NCBI GenBank assembly: GCA_949987565.1
Contig: OX465105.1
Span: 2,399,501-2,463,500, forward strand
Reading direction: 5' to 3'
DNA from: Luidia sarsii
Lineage: Eukaryota > Echinodermata > Asteroidea > Paxillosida > Luidiidae
Length of the DNA: 64,000 bases
The notes beneath the pieces are model-generated. The model made no database searches. It saw only the letters and a list, made by a program, of their open reading frames with translations, and had not been told where the DNA came from. The translations under genes and the position numbers were made by a program. Shown piece after piece: positions 34,701-45,778 of this stretch. Position 1 is the first letter of the stretch; each line of letters begins with the position of its first letter.

Positions 34701-37700
34701 AACCCCTGAACACAACTCTACCACCGTGGATGGTCAAGGCGGCCAGGAAAGCCAGCAGATGAATTGGAACTGGAGGGAAATCCTCGAGAGCTTTCAGTTC
34801 CCAAACATCAGCAGCATCCTGGATGCCTTCCATAGCATGTCAAGGCAAGTAGCTTAATATAGTTATGACGTCATGGGTAGGGCGCCCTCAGTTGGTATGA
34901 GTCTGCTACTCGGGAAATCAGGAGATCGAGGGACATGACTTTACCGAACTACATTCAGTGCGATACCGAAATGAATCTTGCTTTGAAATCAAAATTGCTT
35001 TGACCTCATTATATAGGAAGCCAACTCGGAAGTGCTGGGAGAGTTTTAGTGGGGATGGGGTTGCCTGGGAAGAGGCCGACACGTGGATGTGCCGATCTGA
35101 GAACGGATCCTTCTCCGAGGATCTGGAAAGGGTAAGAAGTAGGGTTCTATTCCAAAATAAAAACCACTATTCCAAAAAAAAAAGGTTTTAAGTAAACATT
35201 ACCTTTGCCTATCCAACCAATAATTATTTAGTCTAACTACTCTCAGTGAAAGCCATCTAAACCCGAACCAACATTTCTCAACCAATCCATCCCAACACAA
35301 TCCAGTCCAATTAAACTCAACACAACACAACACAACCCAACCCAACCAAACCCAACCCAACCCAACCCAACTCAACCCAACACAACCAACCCAACTCAAC
35401 CCATCCCAACCCAATCCAACCCAACCCAACCCATCCAAACCAAACCCAATCCAACCCATCCCAACTCAACCCATCCCAACCCAACCCATCCAAACCAAAC
35501 CCAATCCAACCCAACCCAATCCAACCCAACCCAACCCAACCCAACTCAACCCATCCCAACCCAACCCATCCCAACCCAACCCAACTCAACCCAACACAAC
35601 CCATCCCAACCCATCCAAACCCAATCCAACCCATCCAAACCCAATCCATCCCAACCCAACCCAACCAAACCAGCCCAAACAGGTCCGTCCAGTTTGCTTT
35701 TTGAAAACAAATCCCCCACTCTCCTCTGCGTCTTCCCTTTAACGCAGGCAATGAAAGCCAATCACAATTTCGGCTTGAAGAGTGTGATCGACGTGTCCTT
35801 TTTCAAGATTCTTCTCAAACTCTGGCACGTCATGGATACCTGGGCCAGTGGCATCCCACAGGTATAAACCAACATCTTCCCATGAACACGATTACATGCA
35901 GACACGTCTAAGGATGCCTCTGATGAAATGCACATCGTCTAAATTCTGTTTTACTCCTTGGATTTGGTTTCAGTCGACTGTGGCAATGGTACAAGTCATC
36001 AACTTCATCCTGGCCCTACCTGAGCCTCTTCTACCACAGCTTTGGAACAACAAGTAAAGTAAACACCACTTGGATTATTTTCTGCAGATTATACAAATCG
36101 TGGAAGGTTCTTAGGGCCTGGCGGGGCCTTAAATTTCGACTCCCTGTCGGTGAAAGACTGCAAAGTGGCAGAGTGACACGAAATGACAAAGTGTGATTGA
36201 TGACTGACATGGAGTGACAAGGGAACGACACACTGACAGAAGACTGAGAATGCTTGACACGGGATCGACACAGAGTGACAGAGGAATGACAGTAAATGAC
36301 ACAGGGAATGACACATTGACATGGTAATGGCGGTTAAACCATTGCACAGAATGAAAGAGTGATCACAGAAGAACTTATTTTATCTAAAAGATGTCGACCT
36401 GCGGTGAACGACAACAACCAGATACATCAACAGCAGCATCGTCATAATTTATGCAAGAAGAAAAGGAAGCTTTAACTTACGAACTCGCTCACTTCTCTTC
36501 TTCTCTACTCGTCAGAATTATCCTGAAGATTGAAGATCTAGCTAGGCAACCTCTACCTGACAACGTATCCAGTGTGACTATAGTTACGGAAAACATGGTC
36601 GTCACTATGGAAGAGGTAAATGAAAAGTAAACGATTTCATGTAAGAATAATCTTCCCACATAATAAATACTTGTTTTAGGAATTACATTGGTAGGTATGT
36701 TGACTGAGACAAAGCATGCTTCTTTACAATGGCGCCTGGCTTGTCAGTGGTCCTAGCGCAAAGGATGCTGGGAATCCTGGTTTCCTAGCGCAAAGGATGC
36801 CGGGAGTCCTGGTTTCCAGTTCAGATGTTAAGCCACTAAGACTCATCAGGAGTCAACATTTTGCGATTATTCTAATTGCAAGCCCGGTGTTGCAAGCACA
36901 AAATCAGAAAGTAAATAATTGCTTGACTTTCAATGGCATTGCTTGTTGTTCAATGAAATGCAATGGGGGTTTTCCATGCTCGGCGTGATAAACACTGAGT
37001 GCATCGGTGATTTGCCCGATGACTGATGAAAAATGTCTCAGGCAGCTCGGGCGGGATTCGAACCGGTGACTCCCGCTTCCTAGTGCAGACGTCTATTCAT
37101 TTGACTGCGTTATTTTGTTCTCAGATTGAGCAAGGGACCTTCGAGGGGAGTTTGTTTGCTTCGATCAATCCAACAAGCCAGGCGGATTCGTCACACACCA
37201 CGACTTCGTCCGCAACTAGCAAAGGTAAGATCGTGTCCTCAAAGTTCCTATGATCATTCTTTTAAGTCTTTGATCACTATAGTATTAATTAACAACCGTT
37301 AAAGAGGTTTTTCACAGGACGTCACTTGGCCGCCAAAGGCTCATTAGCATGTCCACAGGATCCGTCCAAATACGCGGACGCGTATGCAAATATCGTATCT
37401 GAGTACATCCGCGTGAATTGAACGCTCATCAGCAAAAAGTGGGGATTCACGGTTCGACACGATTTTGTTTTCATCAGCAGAGTCGAATATCGGCAGTAAT
37501 GCGTTCAGGCACATAGATGGCGCCCTCAACGACAGCTTACAAGGCCTAGACTTGGGCTTGGTGGATGAGTACTTCTACGTGCCCGAGGATATCTTCAGTC
37601 ACGACCACGAAAAGCAATGTGATAATAATGGTATGTGTTAGCACACGTATAGACTATCACCGATTATCCTGACGTTTCGATGCTCGAAAGAAACGTTCCG

Positions 37701-40700
37701 ATGCAGAATGACAGGAACAAAAACAGATGGGGTTAATTACAGGGACAGAGGTGACATCAAAGTGACATCAAAGGGAAAGACAAGAAGTCGGGTGAGGATT
37801 AAGAGAGGGTCGTAGGGAAAAGCGAGTGGAGTGATTTCAGAAGCGGGATGATTAGTAATGATTTCTGAACAAAACATGCACGCAATTGCAGTTTGGATTA
37901 TTCCAATACTATACACGCCAATCACATAACATGTATAGAAGGTTCCTGCTCTGATTTGGTTTAAACTCATACAAGAAATTTCCAGAGAATACTTCAGCCA
38001 CACTGGTCAATGTCACTCGGAGCTATTGCCAGTCTGTGTCGAGATTCAAAACGACGTCTCTTGAACGTACGTACGCAGATGAAGCAAATGGAACAGCGCC
38101 CTCTTTGCTCAAGTCCACGCTTCAGTTCGTCATCTACGAGAACGACCAGTTATTTCGGGCAGACACAGGTCACGTGCCCGTAGCTGTGCCAGGGAGCTCG
38201 GCATCTGATTGGCAGGTATGTAGATCAGCGGTGCACACCACTAAATACTCCCAAGATGGCGGCTAGGTGCTGATTACCATACAAGAACCGCATTCACTAA
38301 TTAGGCCCGCCGATAAGACGATTATTCCCTCTCTGATTTAAAGCTCCTACACAACATTGGTCGAGGCCAAAGAATAGCATCCATACGTTGTCTGATCCAA
38401 CATATGCATGAAATAGCACACCTGTGGAAATTTCAGCTCAATCCGCCAACCGAGTCTCGAGAAAATCGTGAAAACCGCTTCATTTGTTTCGCGAAAATGC
38501 AGCATTCAACGCCGTACTGTTCCGAAAAATAGTTTAGATCTCGGTGAGACGTAAACTATTTCTTTTACTCATTTCTCCCAAAATACAACATTCTAGGCAG
38601 AAATATTTCAGTGAGAGGTTTCTACTATAACCATCTTCAAACTGTAAAAGTTTCATGTAAATCTGTGAACATTTCTGGGTTTTTTAATCTTTAATTAATA
38701 CCAATGTTGTGTAGGGCTTTAAGTCAGTCAAACTAAGTAGTATATTTGTGATGTTTATTGAAAGCACAACAAGTAATAATTATGTCCAATGGAATGATTA
38801 TGATGAGGTTATTGATCAGTTCATTATTATATCAATATTAGACCTTTGATTTCAATTTCAAAATGTTGATATCAATGACGTGAGGTTGCCAGTCGGGTCA
38901 TATCCGCGTCGTTGGGAGGTCGATGCGTCTGGGGACTAGACCAGCCGGTCGTGTTTAATCTGAGGCACCACGGCAATGTAAGTTCATGTTAGGGGACCAT
39001 ACGATGCATGTATGTCTGGTTTGGCTTTCCCTGTCCGCTCTTGAAAAGAGCAGTGAGTGCGTTCCTGCCACTCTTTTTACCCCAATTACTCCTGTTTGAA
39101 AGCTGTCATATAGGACAAGCATTTAGCGCTATTTCCCCATTTCACACATTGACAGCTAGAGTGTTCTTCAAAAACCGAACTAATGTTACTTTGTGCAAGC
39201 CCTTTTGAATGAATCCATTTTTTCTTTCCAATCGTTTTCTATTCGTACTTAATTTTGTTTTGGAGATATTTCAATACTGTTTTCGATCAGCTGTGGTAAC
39301 TGTGGGCATATCAAATGAGAAATTGCGAAGACTTATTTCGGACCCGTCTTTTCCCCCTGCGTGTGTAGATCAAAGACCACGAGATGAGACAATGTGTCTA
39401 CTGGGACTTCAAAGCAAGAGGTACAGCAACATTACCTCTAAAATAAAATGATCTGCAAAATCTGCCAATGGATATCCATCCCCAACAATGGGGCCTATAA
39501 ACTAGCACTTCAAACTCCTCCAATAGTTGCACTGGAACTGCCTGGCAGTAAAAAAATAACCCAGTACTTGCAAAGATTAAAAAAGAGTGTTTTTGTTATT
39601 AACTTTTCTCCGTGCATTTGAGAAGGGCCGACCGCCCTTTTGAGGGAGAGTTGGTTTTGGGTCTTCAAGTCATTAAGCAATTTCCAACATGTTTGCATCA
39701 CGTGTTTGTTTCTTCATTTTGTTACCAGGGGGCCTCGGTACTTGGTCGACCGAGGGGTGTACGGTGACCTCGCAATCGGAAAAGTCCACCGTGTGTGAAT
39801 GCAATCATCTGACAAACTATGCCGTCATTATTGTGAGTCGTGTCAGTCCGGTAGAACCGATTCAACATGACTCGGTTTAGGTCACTAGGACTTTCTAGGA
39901 ATTACAAGGCAGGAGTGAAGGCGATGTAAATGGTGACCACTATAGCATCCCAAATGTCGTGACTAGACATTGGACACTATTTTTTTAAAATCTTTTCAAG
40001 GACACCCTTCTTACATCTATAACATTGAGTGTTCTTTTCATGCCATTTTCAGACAGTTTCCGCAGTTTTCTTTATCATGAATCGAATATTGATCGACATA
40101 AACCCAACTGTTGGATGGTGCTGTGTCAAAACCAATAAACTGACATACTCCAAAGTCCAAATAGCGTTGATAGAACCAGCCAAGCCCATGTGTGGGAAGA
40201 CTTAATGGTTTTATCTCTCTCTCTCCACTTCTCTCCCTGGTTCTGTCTGTCTGTCTGTATATATGGCTGTCTGTCTGTCGGGCTGTATGTCTCTCTCTCT
40301 GTCTATGTCTCTGTCTCACTCCATCTCTCTCTCTCCCTCCCTCTCTCTCTCAATCTCTCTCTCACTCTCTCCCCTTCTTTCCCTCCTCCTCTCTCTCTCT
40401 TCCTCCCTCTCTCTCTTTCTCTCCCTCCCTCCCCCTCTCTCTCCCTCTCCCTCTCCATCTCTCTCTTCCTCTCTCTCTATATCTCTCTCTCCCTCTCCCC
40501 CTCTCTCTCTCTCTCCCTCTTTCTCCATCTCTCTCTGTCCCTCCCTCTCTCTCTCTCTCTCTCTCCCTCCCTACCCCTTTCTCTCCCTCTCTCTCCATCC
40601 CTCTCTCTCTCACACCATCTCTCTCTCCCTCCCTCTCTTTCTCTCCCTCCCTTCCCCCTCTCTCTCTCTTTCTCTCCCTCTCTCTCCCCCTCCCTCTCTC

Positions 40701-40703
40701 CCT

Positions 40704-40774
<71 letters not shown>

Positions 40775-43700
40775 TCTCTTTCTCCCCCTCTCTCCCTCCC
40801 TCCCCCTCTCTCTCCCTCCCTCTCTATCTCTCACCTCTCTCTCTCTTTGTCCATCTTTTCTCTTGCAAAGGACATCTGGGATCAGCTTGGGAAAGGGGAC
40901 TTATCCGAGGCAAACAGTTTGGCCCTGGAAGTAATCAGCTACGTAGGATGCTCCCTATCGCTAATCGGTTTGATCATCACAGCGGGAATGCTGATATCTG
41001 TCGGGTAAGCTTCAGTTTTCCCTGAGCTTTTTTTTTTAATAAAATGAATTCGACAGCCATCCAGTCCCCAAAAAATGTGAACAGCAATATTTCGTGCCGC
41101 CCTATCTTAATAATTAGGTCTGTTATGAATAGGCCTATGCTTTATCAAATCTAACATAAACAACATCAAGAATTTCATAGCAGTGAATTATGTTAAACTT
41201 TGCAAGACTAATGCGATGACCAGAAACCAAACGAAACAAAGGAAAGCAAAATAGAGGAGTCTATAAGCAGTCTCGCACAAGAATTGGGTTTGGTAACAAT
41301 TGCTTATTTGAGTGACGCTTGATTTAAAGCCCCTACACAACATTGGTCGAGGTCAAAGAATAGCATCAATATGTTGTTTGATCCAACATATGCATGAAAT
41401 ATCACACCTGTGAAAATTTCAGATGACCAGAAACCAAACGAATCAAAGGAAAGCAAAATAGAGGAGTCTATAAGCAGTCTCGCACAAGAATTGGGTTTGG
41501 TAACAATTGCTTATTTGAGTGACGCTTGATCTTCTGCAAAATAAGTTTCCCCCCCAGGTGTGAATGACAGCTTTGAAACTCATTGCATTTCACAGCAAGA
41601 TGCGTGCAGCCAAGACCACACCGCCCAGACTCATGCTGTGCATCTCCCTCATCGTGTCGATGACCTTTTACCTGACCGGAGTGGATCGGACGGACGACCG
41701 CAACGCCTGCCTCGCTTTCGCCTGCTGCATCCACTACTTCACGTTGGTGGCGCTCTTCTGGATGGCCGCCGAGGGCGTCTTTCTCCTTCGCAATGTGGTG
41801 CTGGTGACGCTTGGCCCGAGCGGTCATCTCTTCAGAAATTGCTGTTTGTTTGCGTGGGGTGAGGCAATGATGCCTTACAGATACGGACCAATCGTAACGC
41901 ATACACTGTTTAAACAAAACAAAAAAGGGGAAAAAACAGACAATTAAATGGCGCCCCATCCCGGCAAAGATAATCTGACTATTTTGGAAAGGCCACCATA
42001 ATCGAAGGCACACAACCTGACTGTCCACACAGAATCCTGATCACCATACAAACACCAATGTTCTCATTCCTACTTTGTTTTCAGGAGTACCTGCGGTAAT
42101 TGTTGGCTTAGTGCTGATTTTCAACATGGACGCTTATGGGGACGAACACAGGTAAATTGTGTGGTATCGCATTAGGGAATTAAACATAAGTAGATATTCG
42201 GACTGTGTATTTAGATGTTTAGATGGCCGGCCGAGAGTACGAACAATCTTTGAGAGGCTGAGTGCTTAAGGGGGTGGGACTTGTTCGTGACCAATCGTAG
42301 GCTACTGGGTTCCAGAGACCTCAGGTACCAAGGACTGTTTGGAGTCATCAAGTAAAATTGAGGTTTGACGTGACGTGGCAGAAAGGCGAGAGAGACGTCT
42401 TACGAACGCTGAACATTCTTGAACTGATAATGTGAAGATTTGTTGATTTCGGATTGTTGACTGTAATTATTACTGCCGTGTGTTGCAAATTGGTGCAGAC
42501 GTGGGTCACTCGTCCTGCGACGATTTGTCAGTAGTATCTTATTTTGGGGTCTGTGCTGTAACCTGTAAATATAGCCCTAAGTTGTGAATAAGAATTATAC
42601 AGTGCTGAAACTTTCGAAACTTTTCCCTTTTTCCCATTAATCTGCTGTTTATTTGCTGCGATCAAGGACTGTCTAGCCAAACTAACAGGCACTGCCCGAA
42701 AGTGACAGTGTGTGTGTGTGTGGGGGGGGGGGACTATGAAACTCCTTCCTATGCATTTGTGCAATGCATGCAATACCTGTTTTGCTTGTAACTGAAGAGT
42801 AGAAGAAAACGTTCTGTTTATTTTACTGATTTGCTGGTGCAGCAGGAGGCCGCATTTTCTTAGGTCAGACAATCTTAATAAAAGACGATTGGTTGAAAAC
42901 GTTGGGAGATTTCTGATGAATTCTGATACATGTACAACCGAGATGACGTGTAAACCTTGACTATACTGTAGCGTTGCACATCAGGCCTTAGTTCGACCAA
43001 TACTCGAAATCTGACGTTTACTTTTAATTCTTTGTTAAGATGCTGGATATCAGACGAAGTGGTATTTTTCACGGCTTTCTTCACGCCAGCCATCTCCATA
43101 GTCGTCTTCAATTCCGTAATTTTTGGTCTGGTGATGAGCGTGCTGTACAGAAGACCGTTGGCTGCCAACTGCTACGGCACAGGCAAGGAGAAGCGCGCCC
43201 TCTTGCGGCGACGCAAGGAAGTTTTCGGCATCGTCTCGTTGACGGCAGTGCTTGGTAGGAATCGTTCGAATTTTCCCCTTTTCCCCCCGTTGTGTGAGTA
43301 AAACGTGAATGTCAGTCATCCGGCCATGATACGCCTTACTTCTCCCGATAGTGAGGCACTTACCTGTCGTTCTACTCCACTGTTTTGCCGTCCATTTTAC
43401 CGCGCACGAGGGTCTGCAGGTCACGTTGAATTCGCCGCCATTTTGCAAGTTGTTGTCAAGCTATGAGAACATGAACACGCATGCGCGGATCTCTAAAACA
43501 CAGCGCAATATTACTTAAATCCCATAGAACAACGGGAGGCATTATGAATGTTGTTTAGTTTGTGGTACCAGCTATAATAGGCTACTGTACTACTAAGATA
43601 CAAATACTTGTCGTCTTTTAAAGGATTGACGTGGATCTTCGGTAGCTTCTCCTTTGGTGAGGGCGTGCGTGTGGCTTCCCTTTATCTGTTCACCATCTTC

Positions 43701-44538
43701 AACTCGGCCCAGGGCTTCTTCATCTTCCTCTTCTATGGCGTCATCTCCTTCGCTGGTACCCGGCGGACTCTGCAGCACGGAGGAGGGTCCTTGGTCCGTG
43801 CTACGCCAGACAAGTGGGGCCAGCTAGCTCGCTGCTCGCTGGTATTCAGCTGGAAGATACTGCAGCTACAGTTGGTTGGCTGGGCCGCTAATAAGAGACA
43901 GGCTGAGTTAAGACAAAGTGTTAGTACCACGTGCACTGACTGTGACAGCGGTGAGTCAAAATAAAGACACCGTACGTCCTAATCCTCATGGGATGTTAGA
44001 TTAAAAGGATCTTAGGATTTGCTTAAAGAGGCACGTAGGATTTCACGAAGAGTTTGAAAGATTGACAAAGAAATTTGCAAAGGTTTTGACAAAGAATTCG
44101 AGAAACACTTAAAAAGGAATTCGACATTAACGAAGTACATGTATTTGAGAAAGAATTTCAGAATTGTTTAAATAAATTGTTTAAATAAAAAAAATCACAA
44201 AAAGTTGATGCTTGTGTTAAGTTTCATATCGGTGGGTGGAAAACCGTTTGCAAAACCCTTTTTTGAAATGAATTATCTTCACTCCAGGTAAAGAAGTGGC
44301 TTTTGCCACCAGAAGCCTGAATCTCAAAGACGACAGCAAAGTGTTAGACGTGAAGATGGGATGGAGTTTCTTGGCCTCTGCTGGTATTCTGCACACGCAA
44401 AACCAATGCAACATCTCCCCCGGGAACCAGCGCGATCACCATGGCGACCCCTTGCCCGGTAACGGGGCAAAGCAGAGCGAGAGGTTTGTGGTTGGTCCTG
44501 GCATTGTATTCTGTGGGAAGTCACCGAGCCAAATATAG
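31704..44538 (+). CDS. Adhesion G-protein-coupled receptor (HormR-like, GAIN/GPS, 7TM)
   Basis: A self-cleaving cell-surface receptor. Exons: 31704-31863, 32911-33350, 33765-33915, 34052-34844 (GC donor), 35017-35131, 35748-35861, 35974-36053, 36516-36615, 37125-37224, 37481-37630, 37986-38215, 39369-39420, 39729-39832, 40871-41004, 41596-41858, 42085-42151, 43040-43254, 43624-43950, 44288-44538. Phases agree; about 1,281 aa. Order: signal peptide (MARLRLAVVVLLCLSAQ), Pro/Thr linker, a Cys/Trp-rich HormR-like region (CPRDTSYATTWPE ... CPENLG ... RHCAWSNVDG), a long Asn-glycosylation-rich region, GAIN strands (SVTIVTENMVVTM; FVIYENDQLF), GPS (CVYWDF ... GTWSTEGC ... CECNHLTNYAVII, cleavage expected at HL/T), TM1-7 including FACCIHYFTLVALFWMAAEG, CWISDEV, GLTWIFGSFSFG and NSAQGFFIFLFYG, then a tail of about 90 residues. 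A GAIN strand segment (SAVVTVGISNEKLRRLISDP, 39287-39346) lies in a different frame just before the GPS exon (see findings). Subfamily not assigned. Confidence 0.9.
31948..32300. mobile_element. Family B arm with its longer downstream repeat
   Basis: Starts ctctgcctttgagaaaggtc, continues gatcgaaacgtcagacccac and gtaattttagtcagtaagca. It then continues colinear with 29680-29830 (gaatggaccgaatacttgct). A second gcaattttagtcagtaagca occurs at about 32262. Receptor intron 1. Confidence 0.6.
32665..32880. repeat. Interspersed repeat, copy 2
   Basis: The same block order as 13672-13858 (cacctcctgcacaggacaca; taccgcaatttaccacagtg; ggcccttatcc; caggaaaaaccac). It ends in an extra inverted segment ggttagggttaccctaacc and inverse copies of the ttgtggtttcaa block. 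Its right edge lies about 30 bp before the receptor exon 2 acceptor. Confidence 0.7.
35285..35680. repeat. CCAAC-type pentanucleotide array in receptor intron 5
   Basis: About 390 bp of ccaac with catcc/caaac/ctcaac variants. The complementary strand is (GTTGG)n, G-rich and telomere-like in look but not a TTAGGG repeat. Minus-strand open frames of 71-144 codons (rich in Gly, Trp, Leu, Val) are repeat artefacts. It ends about 65 bp before the exon 6 acceptor. Confidence 0.93.
36735..36830. repeat. Short direct repeat (about 36 bp, two copies)
   Basis: cctagcgcaaaggatgctgg and cctagcgcaaaggatgccgg, each followed by a (g/a)tcctggtttcc block, in receptor intron 8. Function unknown. Confidence 0.7.
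37036..37090 (-). repeat. tRNA-like T-arm remnant (SINE-like)
   Basis: On the minus strand gggagtcaccggttcgaatc followed by ccgcccgag contains a good B box (GGTTCGAATCC), but no matching acceptor stem or A box nearby. It is best read as a tRNA-derived SINE fragment or a tRNA relic, not a functional tRNA. Receptor intron 8. Confidence 0.35.
38338..38722. mobile_element. TTAA-flanked MITE (385 bp)
   Basis: A near-identical sister of 21937-22319: it shares the internal stretch gaatagcatccatacgttgt and the TTAA ends. It lies in receptor intron 11, between the GAIN exon at 38215 and the relic GAIN strand at 39287. Confidence 0.8.
40209..40860. repeat. About 650 bp pyrimidine tract (CT)n in receptor intron 13
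   Basis: Almost pure C/T on the plus strand with a perfect (CT)n core near 40711-40770. It runs up to the acceptor of the TM1 exon (40871), so the satellite doubles as a giant polypyrimidine tract. Long open frames of Ser/Leu/Pro (plus) or Arg/Glu/Gly (minus) are artefacts. A triplex-prone mirror-repeat structure is possible. Confidence 0.95.
41215..41530. repeat. 108-bp direct repeats flanking a truncated TTAA MITE
   Basis: The block gatgaccagaaaccaaacga through gagtgacgcttgat occurs at 41215-41322 and 41422-41530 with very few differences. Between them is the first 100 bp of the TTAA MITE (ttaaagcccctacacaacat...). Receptor intron 14, just upstream of the TM2 exon at 41596. Confidence 0.8.
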
Positions 44539-44832
44539 GCTGGACTCAGCCACAGAAGGCAACATCTGTCTTCTGTATTGTGATCATCACTGTCACCTTT
44601 ACTTGCTGGGTAGTACTCACTGGCCTAATGACCAAAAACTCGAATCTCAGAAGTTCAAAGGACATGATACTGTATGTTGAACCCAAGCATGATAATTATG
44701 GCTGATTATTACCTGTATAATTATCAACATATTTTACGAATCGTGATTATACCATTACCATAGTTTAACGTCCTTTTCAAAAGATACAAAAGGTTTTAGC
44801 TTTGCGACTGCACTGATGAAGAATGGACTACA

Positions 44833-44838
44833 AATAAA
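44833..44838 (+). terminator. Candidate polyadenylation signal of the receptor
   Basis: Canonical AATAAA at 44833-44838, 295 bp after the stop at 44536-44538. No closer canonical hexamer was seen. Confidence 0.4.
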
Positions 44839-45044
44839 TTGAACAAAACTCCTAATTTGATTCTAACAAATTTTATTAAAAACAAGCTGTGTAATTGTCA
44901 CATACCGTATAAAAATAAAACAAGGATAATTGGTTTGAAAATCCAGAGAAAAAAACTATTACTGGGTACAAAATCTAGAAGCTTTACGAATCGTATGGGA
45001 CTACATTAAATCGAAACCAGATTCGAATGATATTGAACGCAAAT

Positions 45045-45292
45045 GTGACCCGGCACAGCGGCATGAGGAATATCCCACTAAAACACTTTTTAAGTAAACA
45101 ACGCCTGAAGTTAAAGTATCTTCACAATTCAATTACAAATCAATTTTTTTTTTGTATTTTCGGAAAATATAAGTATTAGAGGATATTATATTTTGATATC
45201 ATTTGAAAGCTGATGATATACTCTTTCACATCATTAGAAAACCTCAAAATCTCAAAAGTGGGGTTATTCCTCATTATGCTGTGCTGGGTCAC
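45045..45292. mobile_element. MITE with gtgacccggcaca ends, copy 1
   Basis: Left end gtgacccggcacagcggcat, right end the inverse (atgctgtgctgggtcac). The imperfect TIRs are about 35 bp. Direct aaat flanks both sides, possibly a target duplication. AT-rich core with no long ORF. The second copy is at 57896-58145. Confidence 0.75.
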
Positions 45293-45778
45293 AAATGTTC
45301 ATCCTATCATGGTAAAGGAATTATATATCAGAAATCTATAAGAAATCATAAGCCTATAACATTATCAAAATCCAGGCCTAATTGCCTCGTTAGTATACCT
45401 TGTCAATATAATCACATCAATAATGACTTGACTAATCAAATTGATAAAACAATTAAGCAGTAATCAAGCATTTCGTAAAGCAGAAATCATTTCATTTGAC
45501 TTCTCTGGAATGTTTTCTTTCTCTTTTTCATCACGGGATTCATGCATGCAAGTAATTGCGAAAATTACAAGAAATAAATTGATTTCATAATAATATTGAA
45601 ATTAGTCAATTAGTATAGCTTTTGGTTTAAAATTTTTCATTACCTTTCATTGTTAATGATCTACCAGAATTTTTCGAAACCTCAAAAATCAATATTTGAT
45701 ATTCAATGTACGATGACTAGTGACGCTTGATAATCGATAATCGAATCGATAAACGATATCAATAAAACCATCAATTAT

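Larger units (their letters stand above)
44539..45778. other. Convergent intergenic region between the receptor and the FN3 protein
   Basis: Holds the receptor 3' untranslated region, a MITE at 45045-45292 and AT-rich filler. AATAAA at 44833-44838 (plus) lies 295 bp after the receptor stop. On the minus strand AATAAA at about 44873-44878 could serve the FN3 gene, which would make the two transcripts overlap at their 3' ends. That is inference from motifs only. Confidence 0.45.

Noticed and set aside
35285..35680. Interstitial telomere
   Set aside because: The G-rich strand is mainly GTTGG/TTGGG with irregular period, not the animal TTAGGG repeat.
35199..35761. Trp/Gly/Leu-rich minus-strand frames
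   Set aside because: Translation of the CCAAC array in receptor intron 5.
37036..37090. Functional tRNA gene
   Set aside because: Only the T-arm and B box are present. No acceptor stem, A box or anticodon arm could be paired.
39341..39368. A 23-bp intron joining the GAIN strand to the GPS exon
   Set aside because: Too short for animal splicing, and its phase would still not give the CVYWDF frame.
40190..41025. 272-277 codon Ser/Leu/Pro frames
   Set aside because: Translation of the CT tract. Only the last part (40871-41004) is a real exon, and its true upstream neighbour is the GPS exon.
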